NCBI GenBank assembly: GCA_015680685.1
Contig: MNCI01018365.1
Location: 136,634-200,633 of the forward strand
Source of the DNA: Gnetum montanum
Taxonomy: Eukaryota; Streptophyta; Gnetopsida; Gnetales; Gnetaceae
Length of the DNA stretch: 64,000 nucleotides
Direction: 5' to 3'
The notes beneath the pieces were generated by a model. The model saw nothing but the letters and a program-made list of their open reading frames with translations, did not search any database and was not told where the DNA came from. Of this stretch, positions 32,281 through 43,884 are shown in pieces. The stretch's first letter is position 1, and every line of letters begins with the position of its first letter. The translations under genes were made by a program, and so were the position numbers.

Positions 32281-33216
32281 TGATGAGTGGCGAGGTACCC
32301 CTACACTCAACCATACGAAACGAGCGTGCACGCGCGATCCGGTCGAACTCCGCAGACTAAATGCCTTAACGCCACAAGAAACACTTGGGGTTAATCGTTC
32401 GTTGTCTTCCCAGGCTTGCTTGTATGTGTCACGGTGTATGGTTAAGCAAGTCTGAGGTATNNNNNNNNNNNNNNNNNNNNNNNNNNNNNNNNNNNNNNNN
32501 NNNNNNNNNNNNNNNNNNNNNNNNNNNNNNNNNNNNNNNNNNNNNNNNNNNNNNNNNNNNNNNNNNNNNNNNNNNNNNNNNNNNNNNNNNNNNNNNNNNN
32601 NNNNNNNNNNNNNNNNNNNNNNNNNNNNNNNNNNNNNNNNNNNNNNNNNNNNNNNNNNNNNNNNNNNNNNNNNNNNNNNNNNNNNNNNNNNNNNNNNNNN
32701 NNNNNNNNNNNNNNNNNNNNNNNNNNNNNNNNNNNNNNNNNNNNNNNNNNNNNNNNNNNNNNNNNNNNNNNNNNNNNNNNNNNNNNNNNNNNNNNNNNNN
32801 NNNNNNNNNNNNNNNNNNNNNNNNNNNNNNNNNNNNNNNNNNNNNNNNNNNNNNNNNNNNNNNNNNNNNNNNNNNNNNNNNNNNNNNNNNNNNNNNNNNN
32901 NNNNNNNNNNNNNNNNNNNNNNNNNNNNNNNNNNNNNNNNNNNNNNNNNNNNNNNNNNNNNNNNNNNNNNNNNNNNNNNNNNNNNNNNNNNNNNNNNNNN
33001 NNNNNNNNNNNNNNNNNNNNNNNNNNNNNNNNNNNNNNNNNNNNNNNNNNNNNNNNNNNNNNNNNNNNNNNNNNNNNNNNNNNNNNNNNNNNNNNNNNNN
33101 NNNNNNNNNNNNNNNNNNNNNNNNNNNNNNNNNNNNNNNNNNNNNNNNNNNNNNNNNNNNNNNNNNNCGATATCGCGTACGCGATATCGCGGCCTAGTGA
33201 AAACCGCGTCTCATCA
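32281..33216 (-). mobile_element. CpG-rich, apparently young LTR (solo LTR or gapped element)
   Basis: The plus strand begins TGATGAGTGGCGAGGTACCC, the family LTR end, and finishes GCGTCTCATCA. Perfect 5-bp duplications ctctt flank it (32276-32280 and 33217-33221). Unlike everything around it, it is rich in CpG (for example GTGCACGCGCGATCCGG near 32323), as expected for sequence that has not yet decayed. An unresolved run of N fills 32461-33167. Total length with the gap is 936 bp, close to the 946-bp LTRs of element 1, which favours a solo LTR. If the gap size is arbitrary, a full element could be hidden. Confidence 0.8.
32461..33167. other. Assembly gap (707 N)
   Basis: The open frame reported across this run is an artefact of unresolved bases. 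The right edge of the gap is a perfect palindrome. Confidence 0.98.
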
Positions 33217-33229
33217 CTCTTGTTTTAAG

Positions 33230-34345
33230 AAAAGGCTTCACTTATTGAATGTTGACCAACAATCATTTTTCTAGGCATGATGGATGGTAAATGATCATGG
33301 CACCAAAAGAAAAAGTTTCATGAATGATGTAAGATCCTTCCCATAGCATTTGGAATTTAGTATGTTGAGGTGCATGAATGGGATTCTAATAGAAGACCTT
33401 ATCACCAGGTTAAAACTTAACTCTTCTTATTTGTGCATCATGATGTTGTTTGGCATGTGCCTTGTGCATCTCATTCATTGTTAAGGCTACTTTTCAATTT
33501 TCATCTAGCACATTTAGTGTCATGAGGCATTCTCATTATGCTAGATGAAGGTCAAGGTCAAGCACATAAATGGTTAAAAGTGTATGAAGCTTAGCTTGGA
33601 TTGGAAGTTTAGGTATCTTTCATACACCAACTCATAAGAAGAGAAACCTATAAGAAGTTTCCATATGGAGCGATAAGCTCATAGAGCATCATTGAGTTTT
33701 TTTCTCCAATCCTTCCTATATTTATTGATTGTACATATCAGTATTTAGGTTATCTACCTATTAGTAATTTCAGCTTGATCATTAACTTAGGGGTGATTGA
33801 AAGTTATGAGTTTATGCTATAGCCCCAAGTGTTGCATCAATTTCCAAAATGTAGTCCTTGTAAAATGAGCCCCATAATTAGAAATAAGTGCTCTCGATAT
33901 ACTAAACCTATTTACCACATTTTGTTCAATAAACCATGCTACAATGAAAGATGAATAATTAATGACAGCTATAGCTTCAACCCACTTAGTGTAGTAGTCA
34001 ATATCTACAATGATGTACACCTTTCCATTTAACATGAAAGTGATGGATCCCATAAAGTAATTCCCTAGAGGTCAAAGGACTTTAGTGGTTAGATCCACTA
34101 CTAAGGCCCTTCCATGTAGGCTCTCATTCATCAATCTCTCTAGCAATGCTCAAATGAACAAGAAAAATGGTGGATGTTCCTAAAAATTATTAGTTGAAAA
34201 TACCTTGCCATAAGAATCTTTATTGTTATCCTCATACCTTCATAATGGCCCTAGTTAGAATCTTCATGAGCATCTTGGAGGATTTGTAGTTGATGAGCAT
34301 CAAGTATGCATCGTTACATCAAGCCATTAGCATAAACCTTGTAAA
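33230..34345 (-). pseudogene. Integrase, element 2
   Basis: The zinc-finger region (about 34.15-34.33 kb) keeps HED then GHYEG. The core (33817-34053) has MGSITFMLNGKVYIIVDID and YYTKWVEAIAV. The second catalytic site reads LISNYGAHF where element 1 has LILDNGTHF, so the Asp is Asn. The C-terminus (33.25-33.45 kb) shows PGDKVFY, PIHAPQHTKFQ and LWEGSYII, the GPY/F module. Stops are frequent. The young LTR lies just downstream of the integrase end. Confidence 0.85.
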
Positions 34346-35050
34346 GCTTACCTTGGATTTCCATGTAGTATTTTTTTGGTGAAGAAATTGTTGTTTCTTC
34401 TTGTTATCTCATTTCTATGGAGTCTTCTAAGTGAGAAGATAGAAGAGGAAATTATCATACTAGTTGGTATCCTTGAAAGTCTGAACATCAAGGAACTTGG
34501 TAAAGATTAGTTTATCTAGAAATTAATTATATAAAGGTTCATCATCCACTTTGTCATCCCATCACAACCAAGATAAGTGGTTAACAACCATATTCTTAAT
34601 TTCCTTCCTATCCATCATTGTAAGGCCAAACTTCTACAAAATCACCAATTTCCATATGACACGGGCACTCACCGCTAGCTTATTCATTAGGAAATGAATA
34701 TCACTATGATCTATGTGTACAAAAATTTTGCATCCAAGCACATAGTGCCCAAATTTTTCCAATGAGTACACCATTTCCATGAGCTCCTTTTCAATGTTAG
34801 TATAATTTAGTTGTGTACTAATAATGCTTCTGCTTGTATAATGGATATAGTATGGATGTTTTTAATCATCCAATTGTGTGAGCATCACTTCTAATGTATA
34901 ATTGGATGCATCCATCATAATGTGAAAAGGTCTAAACTAATCTAGAGAATGTAGAATAGGAGTCTCCATGAGCTTTTTCTTTAATTTTTGAAATGCATGT
35001 TCACATTCCTTAGTCCAATCAAAGGATGCATCCTTCTTAGTTAACTTCAC
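34346..35050 (-). pseudogene. RNase H domain, element 2
   Basis: The region aligns with RNase H of elements 1 and 3, although no long open frame remains. On the plus strand the text gaaatgaatatcactatgatc (34690-34710) corresponds to the R-F-L-M-N-K and H-x-D-H-x-A region. Only one RNase H is present. Confidence 0.65.
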
Positions 35051-35830
35051 CAATGACTTGGGAATTTTGGAGAAGTTCTCAATGAAGCACTAATAATAAT
35101 CAATGTGTACAATGAATGACCTCACATCTTTTATTGTTTCCAATTTTTTGGTGATTCCTTGGATGACCTACACTTTCTCTAGGTCCACCTCAATCCCATT
35201 TTTCTAAAATTTAGTGTTCCAAGACTATGCCCTCTTAAACCATCAAATGTCTTTTCTACTAATTGAGCCTTAAGTTTGTTTCCACATAGTGTTTTAGGAC
35301 TTGCTCAAAACAGTTTAAAGCTTGCTCAAAATTGGTATCATAAGTGGAGAATTCATCCATGAAGACCTTTATACCACTACTAATTTGCTAGTGAAAGGTG
35401 CTAAGCACCAAGCATTGAAAAATAATAGGAGCATTAGAAAGGAAAAAGGGCATCTTATTGTATGCAAAAGTTCCCCAGGGACTTGCAAAGGTTGTTTTGG
35501 TCTAGTCTTTTGGCACTATAAAAATTTGGTTATATCCACTATAACCATTAAGAAAACTATATTAGCCATGTCTTGTAATAGTATCTAGAATCTAATCCAC
35601 AAATGATAATGGAAAATGATCCTTAAAAGTTACCATATTCAATAGCCTATAGTTAATGCAAATGCTCCATTTACGACCTTTCTTGGGTACAATGACAAGT
35701 GGACTAACTCACTCACTATCTGCAATGGGATAAATGAATCTTGCCTTAACTAGTTGTTTAATTTTATCTTTTGCAACTTGCTTAAGCTTAGAATTCAACC
35801 TTTGTGATTACCTTCTTGGTTTGATGGAGG
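35051..35830 (-). pseudogene. Reverse transcriptase domain, element 2
   Basis: The minus strand supports KVFMDEFSTYD near 35360, so the catalytic FMDD of element 3 is FMDE here. The upstream block matching GYSGYNQI is at about 35520-35550, and the segment equivalent to SKKDGKW is near 35680. Numerous stops and shifts are present. Confidence 0.8.
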
Positions 35831-36159
35831 GGTCTATGTAGATCTGATGTTAGCATATCCTTAGATCTATTCTTGTTAGTTCATGATATGACTAAGCAAA
35901 GGCTTTTGGCCATTTATTTACCACCTTAAGTAGTTTTTCTTTTGTGCTTAAGTAAGATGATCATTTATGATCACCAACTTGTTATTCTCAAGATAAGCAT
36001 ATTCTAGATTAGCCAATAACGTTTTTAGTTCAAGGGGCTCTTGCTTGAACTAATCTAGGATCTCTAGATCTTCCTAATCCATCATAGTTTGTGTATGGAA
36101 GAGTTGGTTGTGGATCTAATCTATTTCATCCATGTATTTGATGTAAGCACTTATCAAGC

Positions 36160-36800
36160 TTTTTATTGGTTCCATTCATATTTTGGAATCTGCACCAATA
36201 TCTATTGTTAGTCACTAGGCACCTTCTTATTTTGTGGCTATTGCATATAAGAACTTTGAAATAGTAGATGCCTCTACATACTTATTACATGCTTTAATGG
36301 ATGTACTTTGTATGACCCATATCTTTTGCATGTAGTGGCACCTTATGTCATTGTATATGATGCATGGAACTTGCTTCTTCTCTATTTTATAAAATTTATT
36401 TTTCTTGGAGATGTTCAAGGAAAGGTCTTGAATTCCCATCTTGGTATTGATTGTGCTAAGCCACACCCTTTCTATGATAATAAGAAAGTTTCTCTTACAA
36501 TTATGCACATGGATTACTAGGAAGTCTGCAAGATAAGACCACACACAACTAGTGGTCGCAATGTCCTCCACTAGTCCCAAGGGGATAGTGATGGATTGAT
36601 TAGCAAGATCCAATCTAATGTTGCATTTTTTTAATGGAGTTAGGTTCTAAGTCTTATACATTTCCTGTGAGATTAAATTCATCCTAGAACTTGAGTCTAG
36701 TAGAGCCTTGCATGGATCATTTCCTATGATCTAGAAATAGCTTAGTGAACTCTTAGGATCAGATCATTTCCTAGGAAGGTGGTTACCCTTACTCTAATTA
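36160..36800 (-). pseudogene. Aspartic protease domain, element 2
   Basis: The minus strand gives CKALLDSSSRMNLISQEMY (active-site D-S-G changed to D-S-S), then LDLANQSITIPLGLVEDIA and YLADFLVIHV. The open stretch 36227-36613 continues into the linker with ERVWLSTINTKMGIQDLSL. Confidence 0.82.
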
Positions 36801-37465
36801 GTAATTTCATGGATCAACATGATATTATGCTGTTTGGAGGACATTTGGTTTGAAGGATGTTCAAGGGAGATCTTAGAAATAGTGGATTCAAGGTTTGCAT
36901 CCGTAGGTGTCTATGATGGTTTTGGTGGACTGTTGGTCCTAAAGAAATCCCTTGTTTAAGATTGAGGTTCAAAACCACTTGGATGGCTATTTGGCTATAA
37001 GTCAATAGCCCTCATGGAATTTCTTTGTTGTGGATGTGATGGAATTTCCCTCTGAATAGGTGGAGCAAGTGGTAGAGGATAAGTATATAATGATGCAAAG
37101 TTTGATGATGGATAGGGAGGAGGATAAGTATAAGGAGAATCAGGTCATAGAGTATGAGTTAAATGATATTTTGGAGGGTAGTAGTGGTAATTAAAAGGAT
37201 TATGGTTTGTAGAGCCACAAGGGAATACAAGCTATTGGACATAGTATCCATAGGGATCCAACTACTGGTAAGGGTATTGTTGTCTAGTTGGTGGCATCCC
37301 CCATAATTATGGGTTTTTCCTTTGCTAATATCACTCCTTAGGTTGAGGTGGTACCCACTAAGATAATACTATGTTAGGTGGAACTGTTACCTAGGATTGC
37401 CTTGAGAATAAGCTAATCTCTTACATAGTTTCCTCTTTGCAACTTTTGGATTCAAGTCACACATC
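36801..37465 (-). pseudogene. Low-complexity gag tail, element 2
   Basis: Pro-, Tyr-, Gln- and Ser-rich in the gag-pol frame (for example PPYPSSNFASLYTYPLPLAP near 37090-37150), matching the same position in elements 1 and 3. Confidence 0.55.
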
Positions 37466-39361
37466 CTAGATTCTTGTAGATGCAACATCATAACATAACA
37501 TCCCTTGGGATGTTCATACTAATAGATATCACATCCATCATCATCAAATCTAGAATCTATAATCTCATCAACCCTGGTAGCCTTACCTTTCTGCTACTGA
37601 TACCTCTTATCTGTATCTCTTCTTCTTCTTCTATCTTGTTTACTACTCCCCTACTCTGTCTTCTCCTTTATAATTTTTAGAGTAGTTTGGAACTTCTCAT
37701 CTAACAAGTTCCACATTTTATCCACCTTGATCAATATCTCAAAGAAAAATTTTTGTATTAGCAAGATCTTTCTCTGCACCACTTCATCTAGTAGTGTTTC
37801 CTCTTCTAAATCATAGAAGTGCACCTCCCTTTTATGAAAAGAGAGGTATCTATTATATTCCTCTACACTCTCTCATTTTTAACTTCTTTTCTTCTTTGAT
37901 CACCTATTATATTGGCCTTCAAATTTTATGTAATCTCATCTCAAAAGGTCTCCCTTAAGCATAGACCCAAAGAGTTTCTCTTATTTTGTTCCAAAGCCCA
38001 TATATGATATGGCAAAGTTGCTCCCTTTGAGAGAATCCATGGCATGGACATTGGTTCATTAAAGTGTAACACCTACTAAGGGTTGTATCCAATGACTCAT
38101 GATTCCCTTACTTCCATCCTTGAACCTTCTTCCTCAAGTTGGATACTTGGAAGTATGTTTGGTATTTGTCATTGAATAATTCTAACATTATACTCCATTA
38201 GTGAATGGTTTTTGGTTCCAAGGACTGGTAGGACTAGTACCAAATGTTCTCTTCTTTTATGAGTATCCTTGGGAACAATTTCAACTTTTTCTAGTCATTT
38301 TCAATGTTTTGTAAGGCACAAGCATCATGGAAATCTTGTAGATGATCCTATAGATCTACATTATATTCCCCTTCAAACTTGAAAATATTATTCATATCAA
38401 GTTGTTTAATCCTGCTAGGAACTCTGACTACTTCTAAAACACTCAGCATATTTATAGTGGCTAGCAATGGTTCATCATTTTCATCATGTTCATAGTGATC
38501 CCCATGACGACCATGCCTCCTATGATGAGTTCTTCTATGCCTCCTTTCTGAGTGATGCTCTTGATTCTTTTTTTTTTTTGGCTCCCATCTCAATTTCTAT
38601 TATCATGATGGGACCTTCTATCATATCCATCTCAATCCCAACCATCCCTATCTTTGTCTTTAGTGCAACTTCTCCTATAAAAGTTTTATGATGATGAGGA
38701 TGATGAAGATGAAAGATTAGAAGAACAATGTCTTCTAGTCCTTCTCTTTTAGTCCTTGTATTTATCCTTCTTCTTATCTTTCTTCTTCTTCTTGTCATTC
38801 TCCTTGTCCTTAGATGAACGACTTAGAGATTTGTCTTTTAAGGTTCTCCAAGGTTGACTATAATCATTGGTGAAAGGTGTCCTCCTTAAAGAAAAGAGGA
38901 GAATTTGTATAATGAGAGTGGCCAGAAAAGAAATCCTCAACCTCTTTATATGACTATAAGAATAATGATGTTAGGACTCATTTTCTTTTGGAGGCTTCAT
39001 AGCAGGTCTCCATGCATTTATCTTTTCGTAGCTCTACTTCTATAGGTTGGTAGCCCTTAGAGACTTGCTCTATGCTTTCATACTTAAGCCTAGTTGTTTG
39101 AATATCCAACATTATTAGTTGGATCATGAGCATGGTAAGAACAAATCAATCAAGAGGTAACATGCTACTATCCATATCTCTCTATCATAGCTTCTCATCC
39201 TAATGGATAATGAAAGTGAAGTCGAGATAACAAAGATCTGGATGGACATAGATGACTTACAGCTATTTAGGCTTCTCACTAGTGGTTCTAAACATCTTCT
39301 CCTATTACTTATTGTTTTTTTCATAATGCAGTGGAGATTCTTTCCTCTGAGTAAAAGCCAT
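37466..39361 (-). pseudogene. gag, element 2
   Basis: The expected ATG is at 39359-39361, and the N-terminal block DFTFIIH (near 39210) matches elements 1 and 3. A Lys/Arg/His/Asp-rich linker (38.5-38.95 kb, with KKKKDKKKDKYKD) precedes DEPLLATINMLSVLEVVRVP and the core HLQDFHDACALQNIEN with LKLFPR (38.28-38.47 kb). The C-terminal motif is GCDIY-stop-YEHPKGCYVMM at about 37490-37530. The frame is broken throughout. Confidence 0.8.
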
Positions 39362-39500
39362 TTTAGAAATAGAAATAAGTATATCTTAGGATAATGTTGT
39401 TGTTGTTATTGTTATGAGAGATATTTCATTAGGTTTTTCTCACAATGCTTGTGTATGAAGTCACTAGTTAATAATGTTTTGCCCACTTAGCTAAACTAAG

Positions 39501-39519
39501 TTTCCAACAATAACACCAA
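39501..39519 (-). promoter_or_regulatory. tRNA-Asp-like primer binding site, element 2
   Basis: Directly after the 5' LTR the minus strand reads TTGGTGTTATTGTTGGAAA. Every difference from T+TGGCGCCGTTGCCGGGGA is a C-to-T or G-to-A transition. Confidence 0.8.
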
Positions 39520-40400
39520 TGATGAGTAGCAAGTATCCCCTACACCCAACCATACGAATCACAAGCATGCATTAGCAATTCAATTGAATTCCTTAGACTT
39601 AGTTATCCAAGTGGTAAAAATTCCTAAATAGTGAATTGTGTAGCTGCAAGGTCATTGTCTTCGTAACCCACATTTGCGTTTTATCTATGTGTATGGTTTT
39701 GTGGTTAAGGCATAAGATGTAAATTTTTGTGATTATTTTTAATATATTTTTCTCCTAACAACTACCTGTTTAAGTAAAGGTTGAATAGTTAATTATCTAA
39801 CAAATCCACTTGTTTAATAACTTATCTTAATGTAGAGTATTTGATCCCACTTGCCATACACATCTTGAACTAGTATCAACACTACTAAGTTACCAAGTGG
39901 TTATTATTAGGTGTACTAAATATGCACCACTAGGATTACCAAGTGTTAATACATTATGCTCAAAGAGGTTGTACTCACATATTTATGATTAACTATATTA
40001 ACTATTTAAGAGCATAAATGTGAAGTGCATGGAAAGTAAGTGTTGAACAAAAATGGTAAACTAATCTAAGTGTTGCAATGGATATAGGAAATCTCAATTT
40101 TATTTCCATTCATACCAATGCATTCAAGTACATAGGTACTTGAATAAAACTTCATACAATCTCTTGTATTTAGACTACGCCACTTAGAGTGAAAATATTC
40201 TAACTCTAGAAGGAACAAGCTATAAGAGTTTTGTTAAGGCTATGACTAAAAATTGTCATAAATGCAAGGAATGCACACATTTATATAGGCAATGATTGTG
40301 TTAGTGTCAATGTATCTATGTCAATGCATCCTACCATGCATCAACAGTGATACATCCTTAGGGCTATGTTGACACAACCTATTTTATTGATGTCTCATCA
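39520..40400 (-). repeat. 5' LTR of element 2
   Basis: Partner of 26291-27185, starting TGATGAGTAGCAAGTATCCC on the plus strand and ending GTCTCATCA. The TATA box (minus strand CTATATAAAT) is at about 40279-40288. Confidence 0.9.
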
Positions 40401-40929
40401 GGCTCCTTTGTGGATTTTTATGTATTTGTATATGCTCTTTTTGGGTATTGTTTTACATAAACTAATGATAGAGTTGGTCAAGATAAAATTTCATGTAAGT
40501 TGAATAGGTTAAAATCCTAAAATGCTATATTTCTGATCATTGACCTTTGTTGCTTGCTACTAATTTTGTTATTTCATGTTGGAATGGTTTTTTCCCAAGT
40601 GCAATTTGGTATAAAATCTTACACAAGTTGAAGCAAAATCCCTTTTGGTGGACTATAAGGAAAAATGAACACTTATCACAAACTAATGCAATATAGCTAA
40701 AGCTTTTTTTATTATAGCATGATCTTAGACAAAAGAAAAAAAATGATATTTATTGTTGGATCAAATACAAAAAGGTAACTTTCAATATTTGAAACCAAAT
40801 TTCAAGTTTAATTAGTTAAAATATGCCTCTAATACCCATTTTCCCATTAACATGCTTTTTCTTGAATTACAAAGTCTTAAACTGGGTGTTTAAAAAGGTA
40901 AGATGATAATCTTACCAATGATTCAATGG
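40401..40929. other. Flank of element 2, nothing recognised
   Basis: AT-rich sequence with no clear motif. It begins with ggctc, the right target duplication of element 2. Confidence 0.5.
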
Positions 40930-41690
40930 AGATTTCTAACATTGTAATTAAGTTCTATCATAATATTTTAAGAGTTGGTGTTAAAGTTAATCACTTTGTA
41001 TGGGTTAAAGTTATTGAATTCCTCTTTTTCTTACTACCATTCATATTATCAATTCTCCATCTTTAGCAAAGGATGTATCTATTGCAATTCATAGTATAGT
41101 CAATAATAAGGCTAGTGGTGTTGATAGATTTCCAAATGATCTTTTAAGACATATTGGGATGTTGTTTGAAAATATTTTTATGATGTTATTTTTGAATTTT
41201 GGTGACTAGATTATATTCTCCATGAGTTAAATGTTTGAAATTGATAGATTTCTCTACTTTACAACTATATAGAATATCATCTTCAAATTTTTGGCTAATT
41301 AAATTGGTCATGTTTTGCATTTCATTATTGCTCCTCAGCAAGTAGGTTTTATTTCAAGTAGGAAAATTCCAAATGAAGTGCTTCTTAGGATATTTTCCAT
41401 CTACTCATTACTAATATAATTCTAGTGTTTCTTTAAAATTGAACACAAGCAAGTTTTATTTCAAGTAGGAAAATTCCAAACCAAGTGCTTCTTTGAATAT
41501 TCTCCATTCTACTCATTACCAATAGAATTCTAGTGTTTCTTTAAAATTGAACACCAGGAAGACCTATGATGAAATTTCTTAGACTTATATAGATGCACTA
41601 CTTAAAAAATTATGTTTTCCATACTATTGACTAAGCAAATTAGCATGATTCTATGAACGTTTTTATTTTTTCTTGTCGATAAATGGATCA
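40930..41690 (+). pseudogene. L1-like LINE reverse transcriptase fragment
   Basis: The plus strand encodes KASGVDRFPNDLLRHIG (near 41108-41160; compare K-x-P-G-x-D-G-x of L1 RTs). It continues with FKFLAN and APQQVGFISSRKIPNEVLL (near 41330-41390; compare Q-x-A-F-x-x-G-R-x-I-x-D-N-x-L). Stops and shifts are frequent, and no catalytic F-A-D-D box is visible. A 107-bp segment covering the second motif is duplicated in tandem. This is a decayed non-LTR element. Confidence 0.6.
41339..41555. repeat. Tandem duplication, period ~107-108 bp
   Basis: The segment starting CAAGTAGGTTTTATTTCAAG at 41339 recurs as CAAGCAAGTTTTATTTCAAG at 41446, and the ends GAACACAAG and GAACACCAG are 108 bp apart. The two copies differ at about ten positions. 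Confidence 0.9.
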
Positions 41691-42629
41691 CAACTAAGTG
41701 ACATATAAGTAAACATAGGCTTCATTAAATAGATACTATTTCCATTTATTTGTTTATCCTTTCTATGGAAGGTTTGGGGACTTTTTTGTGGCATCATTAA
41801 ATTTTGATCTCTTTAAAGACATTACTATAGTTGTTGTTTTAATAAGAAGGTAAGCCTAGTTCTATACTAGCCAGGCACATCTATGAATAAAAATTCTTTC
41901 ATGAAGTAAAATGAAATAAGAGTAGGGATTATAATAGACATAGTAACAACAAAAAGTTAATGGGGACATTAAAATTGAATACTAATAGTCTTCATCACAA
42001 CTAAACAAGTCTCCTCAAACATAACTATGACAAAATAAAAGGTAGAAAAAAGAACCAAACATAGAGACATGAGTAAGAGAGTGTATGCTAGGTGAGCACC
42101 AAGAACTATCATAGTGTTTTAGAATTGTGGAGAAATCAAAGATAAATTGATGAGCAAGAAAAGCAAGGTTATACTTTTTCCATTGGAATGCCCACCTTGT
42201 AATTTCTTGTTCCTAATTAGTAGTGAAAATATAATCAAAGAAGTAATTATGTAATTAAGCCTCAATTTTAGTGCAATGTCTCATTACAAGGAGTTGTAAT
42301 TGTTCATGGTATCCTTTGGGGGTTTGACCTATAGCATTAAAGGTTGGTAACTTAAAGGTCATGGAATTGGTCACCCCTTTAATTGTATGGCCTAACCATT
42401 ATGACAATGTTGAATTACCTCTAAGGAAACTTGGTGTTCTAAGAAGACAACCTTAGGGCCCACAAGTTATCATATTTTTAATTTTTGTTGCTCATTAATA
42501 ATAAAGATTCCTTCTTGTCTTTGTTTCTCTTTTAAATGAAACATAGATTATTCCTTTTTATGCATGATATCTAAGTTATGTATAGTTAATTTAAGCTATT
42601 TTGTGACATCTATAAGGGGATGTTACAAT
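41691..42629. other. Possible LTR region upstream of a Met-type primer site
   Basis: No gene. The right edge, ending TGTTACA at 42627, is followed two bases later by a primer-binding-site motif, so a 5' LTR probably ends here. I could not fix its start. Confidence 0.4.
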
Positions 42630-42641
42630 TGGTATCAAAGC
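42630..42641 (+). promoter_or_regulatory. Met-tRNA-type primer binding site
   Basis: TGGTATCAAAGC differs from the standard plant primer site TGGTATCAGAGC by one transition and sits two bases after an LTR-like end (TGTTACA). It probably belonged to the chromovirus-like element whose pol remains at 45.0-46.1 kb. Confidence 0.65.
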
Positions 42642-43880
42642 AAACCATGATCCAAAACCAAGATATGGAAATAATTTTTAAAGTATTCTAAAAAGAGTCT
42701 AGTACATTTTGAATCTTCTAAATAAGGAAATCTAAGCCCGCTGATGTAGTAATCCATATAAAGAAAATAATAGCGTAAGGAGAGGCATAAAGAGTAAGAT
42801 GGGAAGACATAATTATCTAATAAATAAGAAACATTTAACTTACATCAAGCTGGTCCTTTGTTTACCTATCTATAGGTACTCTCTAGGCTTTGGTGAACTA
42901 TGATGGGGGTATCTAATTAAAGAAAATCTAATATAATCTTTAAGCTAAAAAATAACAAGATGAAAATAGTAAATAGTTACCTTGGAACTTGGTCTCTCCA
43001 CTAGCACATAAAAACATAACAACGATAAGTAATTAATAAATCAAATAGCCAATATGGAAACATAAAAATATCTCATCGATAGCTTTAGGGTTTTAAAGCT
43101 ATACAATTGTTTCCTGACTCTTCTTAGAACATGAAGTTTACCTTTTGAAGTTTGTTCATCTTCAAGGAATGTAGGTAATCTTTGGATGTCAAAGCAAAGA
43201 ATATGATTTTTACCATCGTACCATAGGATGAGATTCATAATGGTCCATACCAAATAGTAAACCCAATTGCCTTCCCACTGGTAAATAAAGGCTCCATAGT
43301 GGTAAACGAATGGATAAAGCATAAATAAGACCAATCATATACCCTACCATTTTTAGTGTCATGAAATAGAAAATTAGAATAATGATTAGGTAAGTATGTG
43401 GCTAACATAATGCCTTGCCTTCTAGAAACAAAGAAAGCTAGAATTCAACCTTATCATTAATGTGGTTTTTTTAAAAGAGCTCTTGTGAAGCATAGAGTTG
43501 ACATTTACATTCTCAAAAATCTTATTAGAAAAAAATTCATAGAATTCAAAAGACATTTTATTGGGCATTAAGTGATTGCATGAACACTCAAATAATTCTT
43601 AATAATATCATGTGTTATTTCGATGCTTCCAAAACCAATTTTGAAGCATTACTAGCTACTATGTTGTAAAATGAATAGCAATTAAATATGGGGGGTCTAA
43701 GAAAGGATAGTTTTGAAAATAAGATAAACAAGCAAATCAATCTATATGAAAATTCTTCAAAACCTTGTAATCATTAATCTCTAGCAAAAAGTGAACTATG
43801 TTTGTAGCCTCTAGGACATTCTTGTGATGTAAATGAACATTGAGAGTAGCATTAACAATTCATCTACATGTAGGTTTTGT
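42642..43880. other. Interior of chromovirus-like remnant, no gene visible
   Basis: This is where gag would be expected, but I see no capsid or zinc-knuckle motif on either strand. Confidence 0.4.
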
Positions 43881-43884
43881 AGAG

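Larger units (their letters stand above)
26291..40400 (-). mobile_element. Element 2: Athila/Tat-type LTR retrotransposon, minus strand
   Basis: LTRs of 895 bp (26291-27185) and 881 bp (39520-40400) in direct orientation bound a minus-strand interior with the same gene order as element 1, including the third gene and its upstream block. Flanks ggctt (26286-26290) and ggctc (40401-40405) agree at four of five bases, as expected for a decayed 5-bp duplication. A young-looking LTR is inserted at 32281-33216. All genes are broken by stops and shifts. Confidence 0.9.

Noticed and set aside
32385-33197. 270-codon open frame on the plus strand
   Set aside because: It is open only because it runs through 707 unresolved bases; the readable ends are LTR sequence.
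38348-38940. Several overlapping Lys/Arg/His-rich small open frames
   Set aside because: They are pieces and shadows of the basic gag linker of element 2 in different frames.
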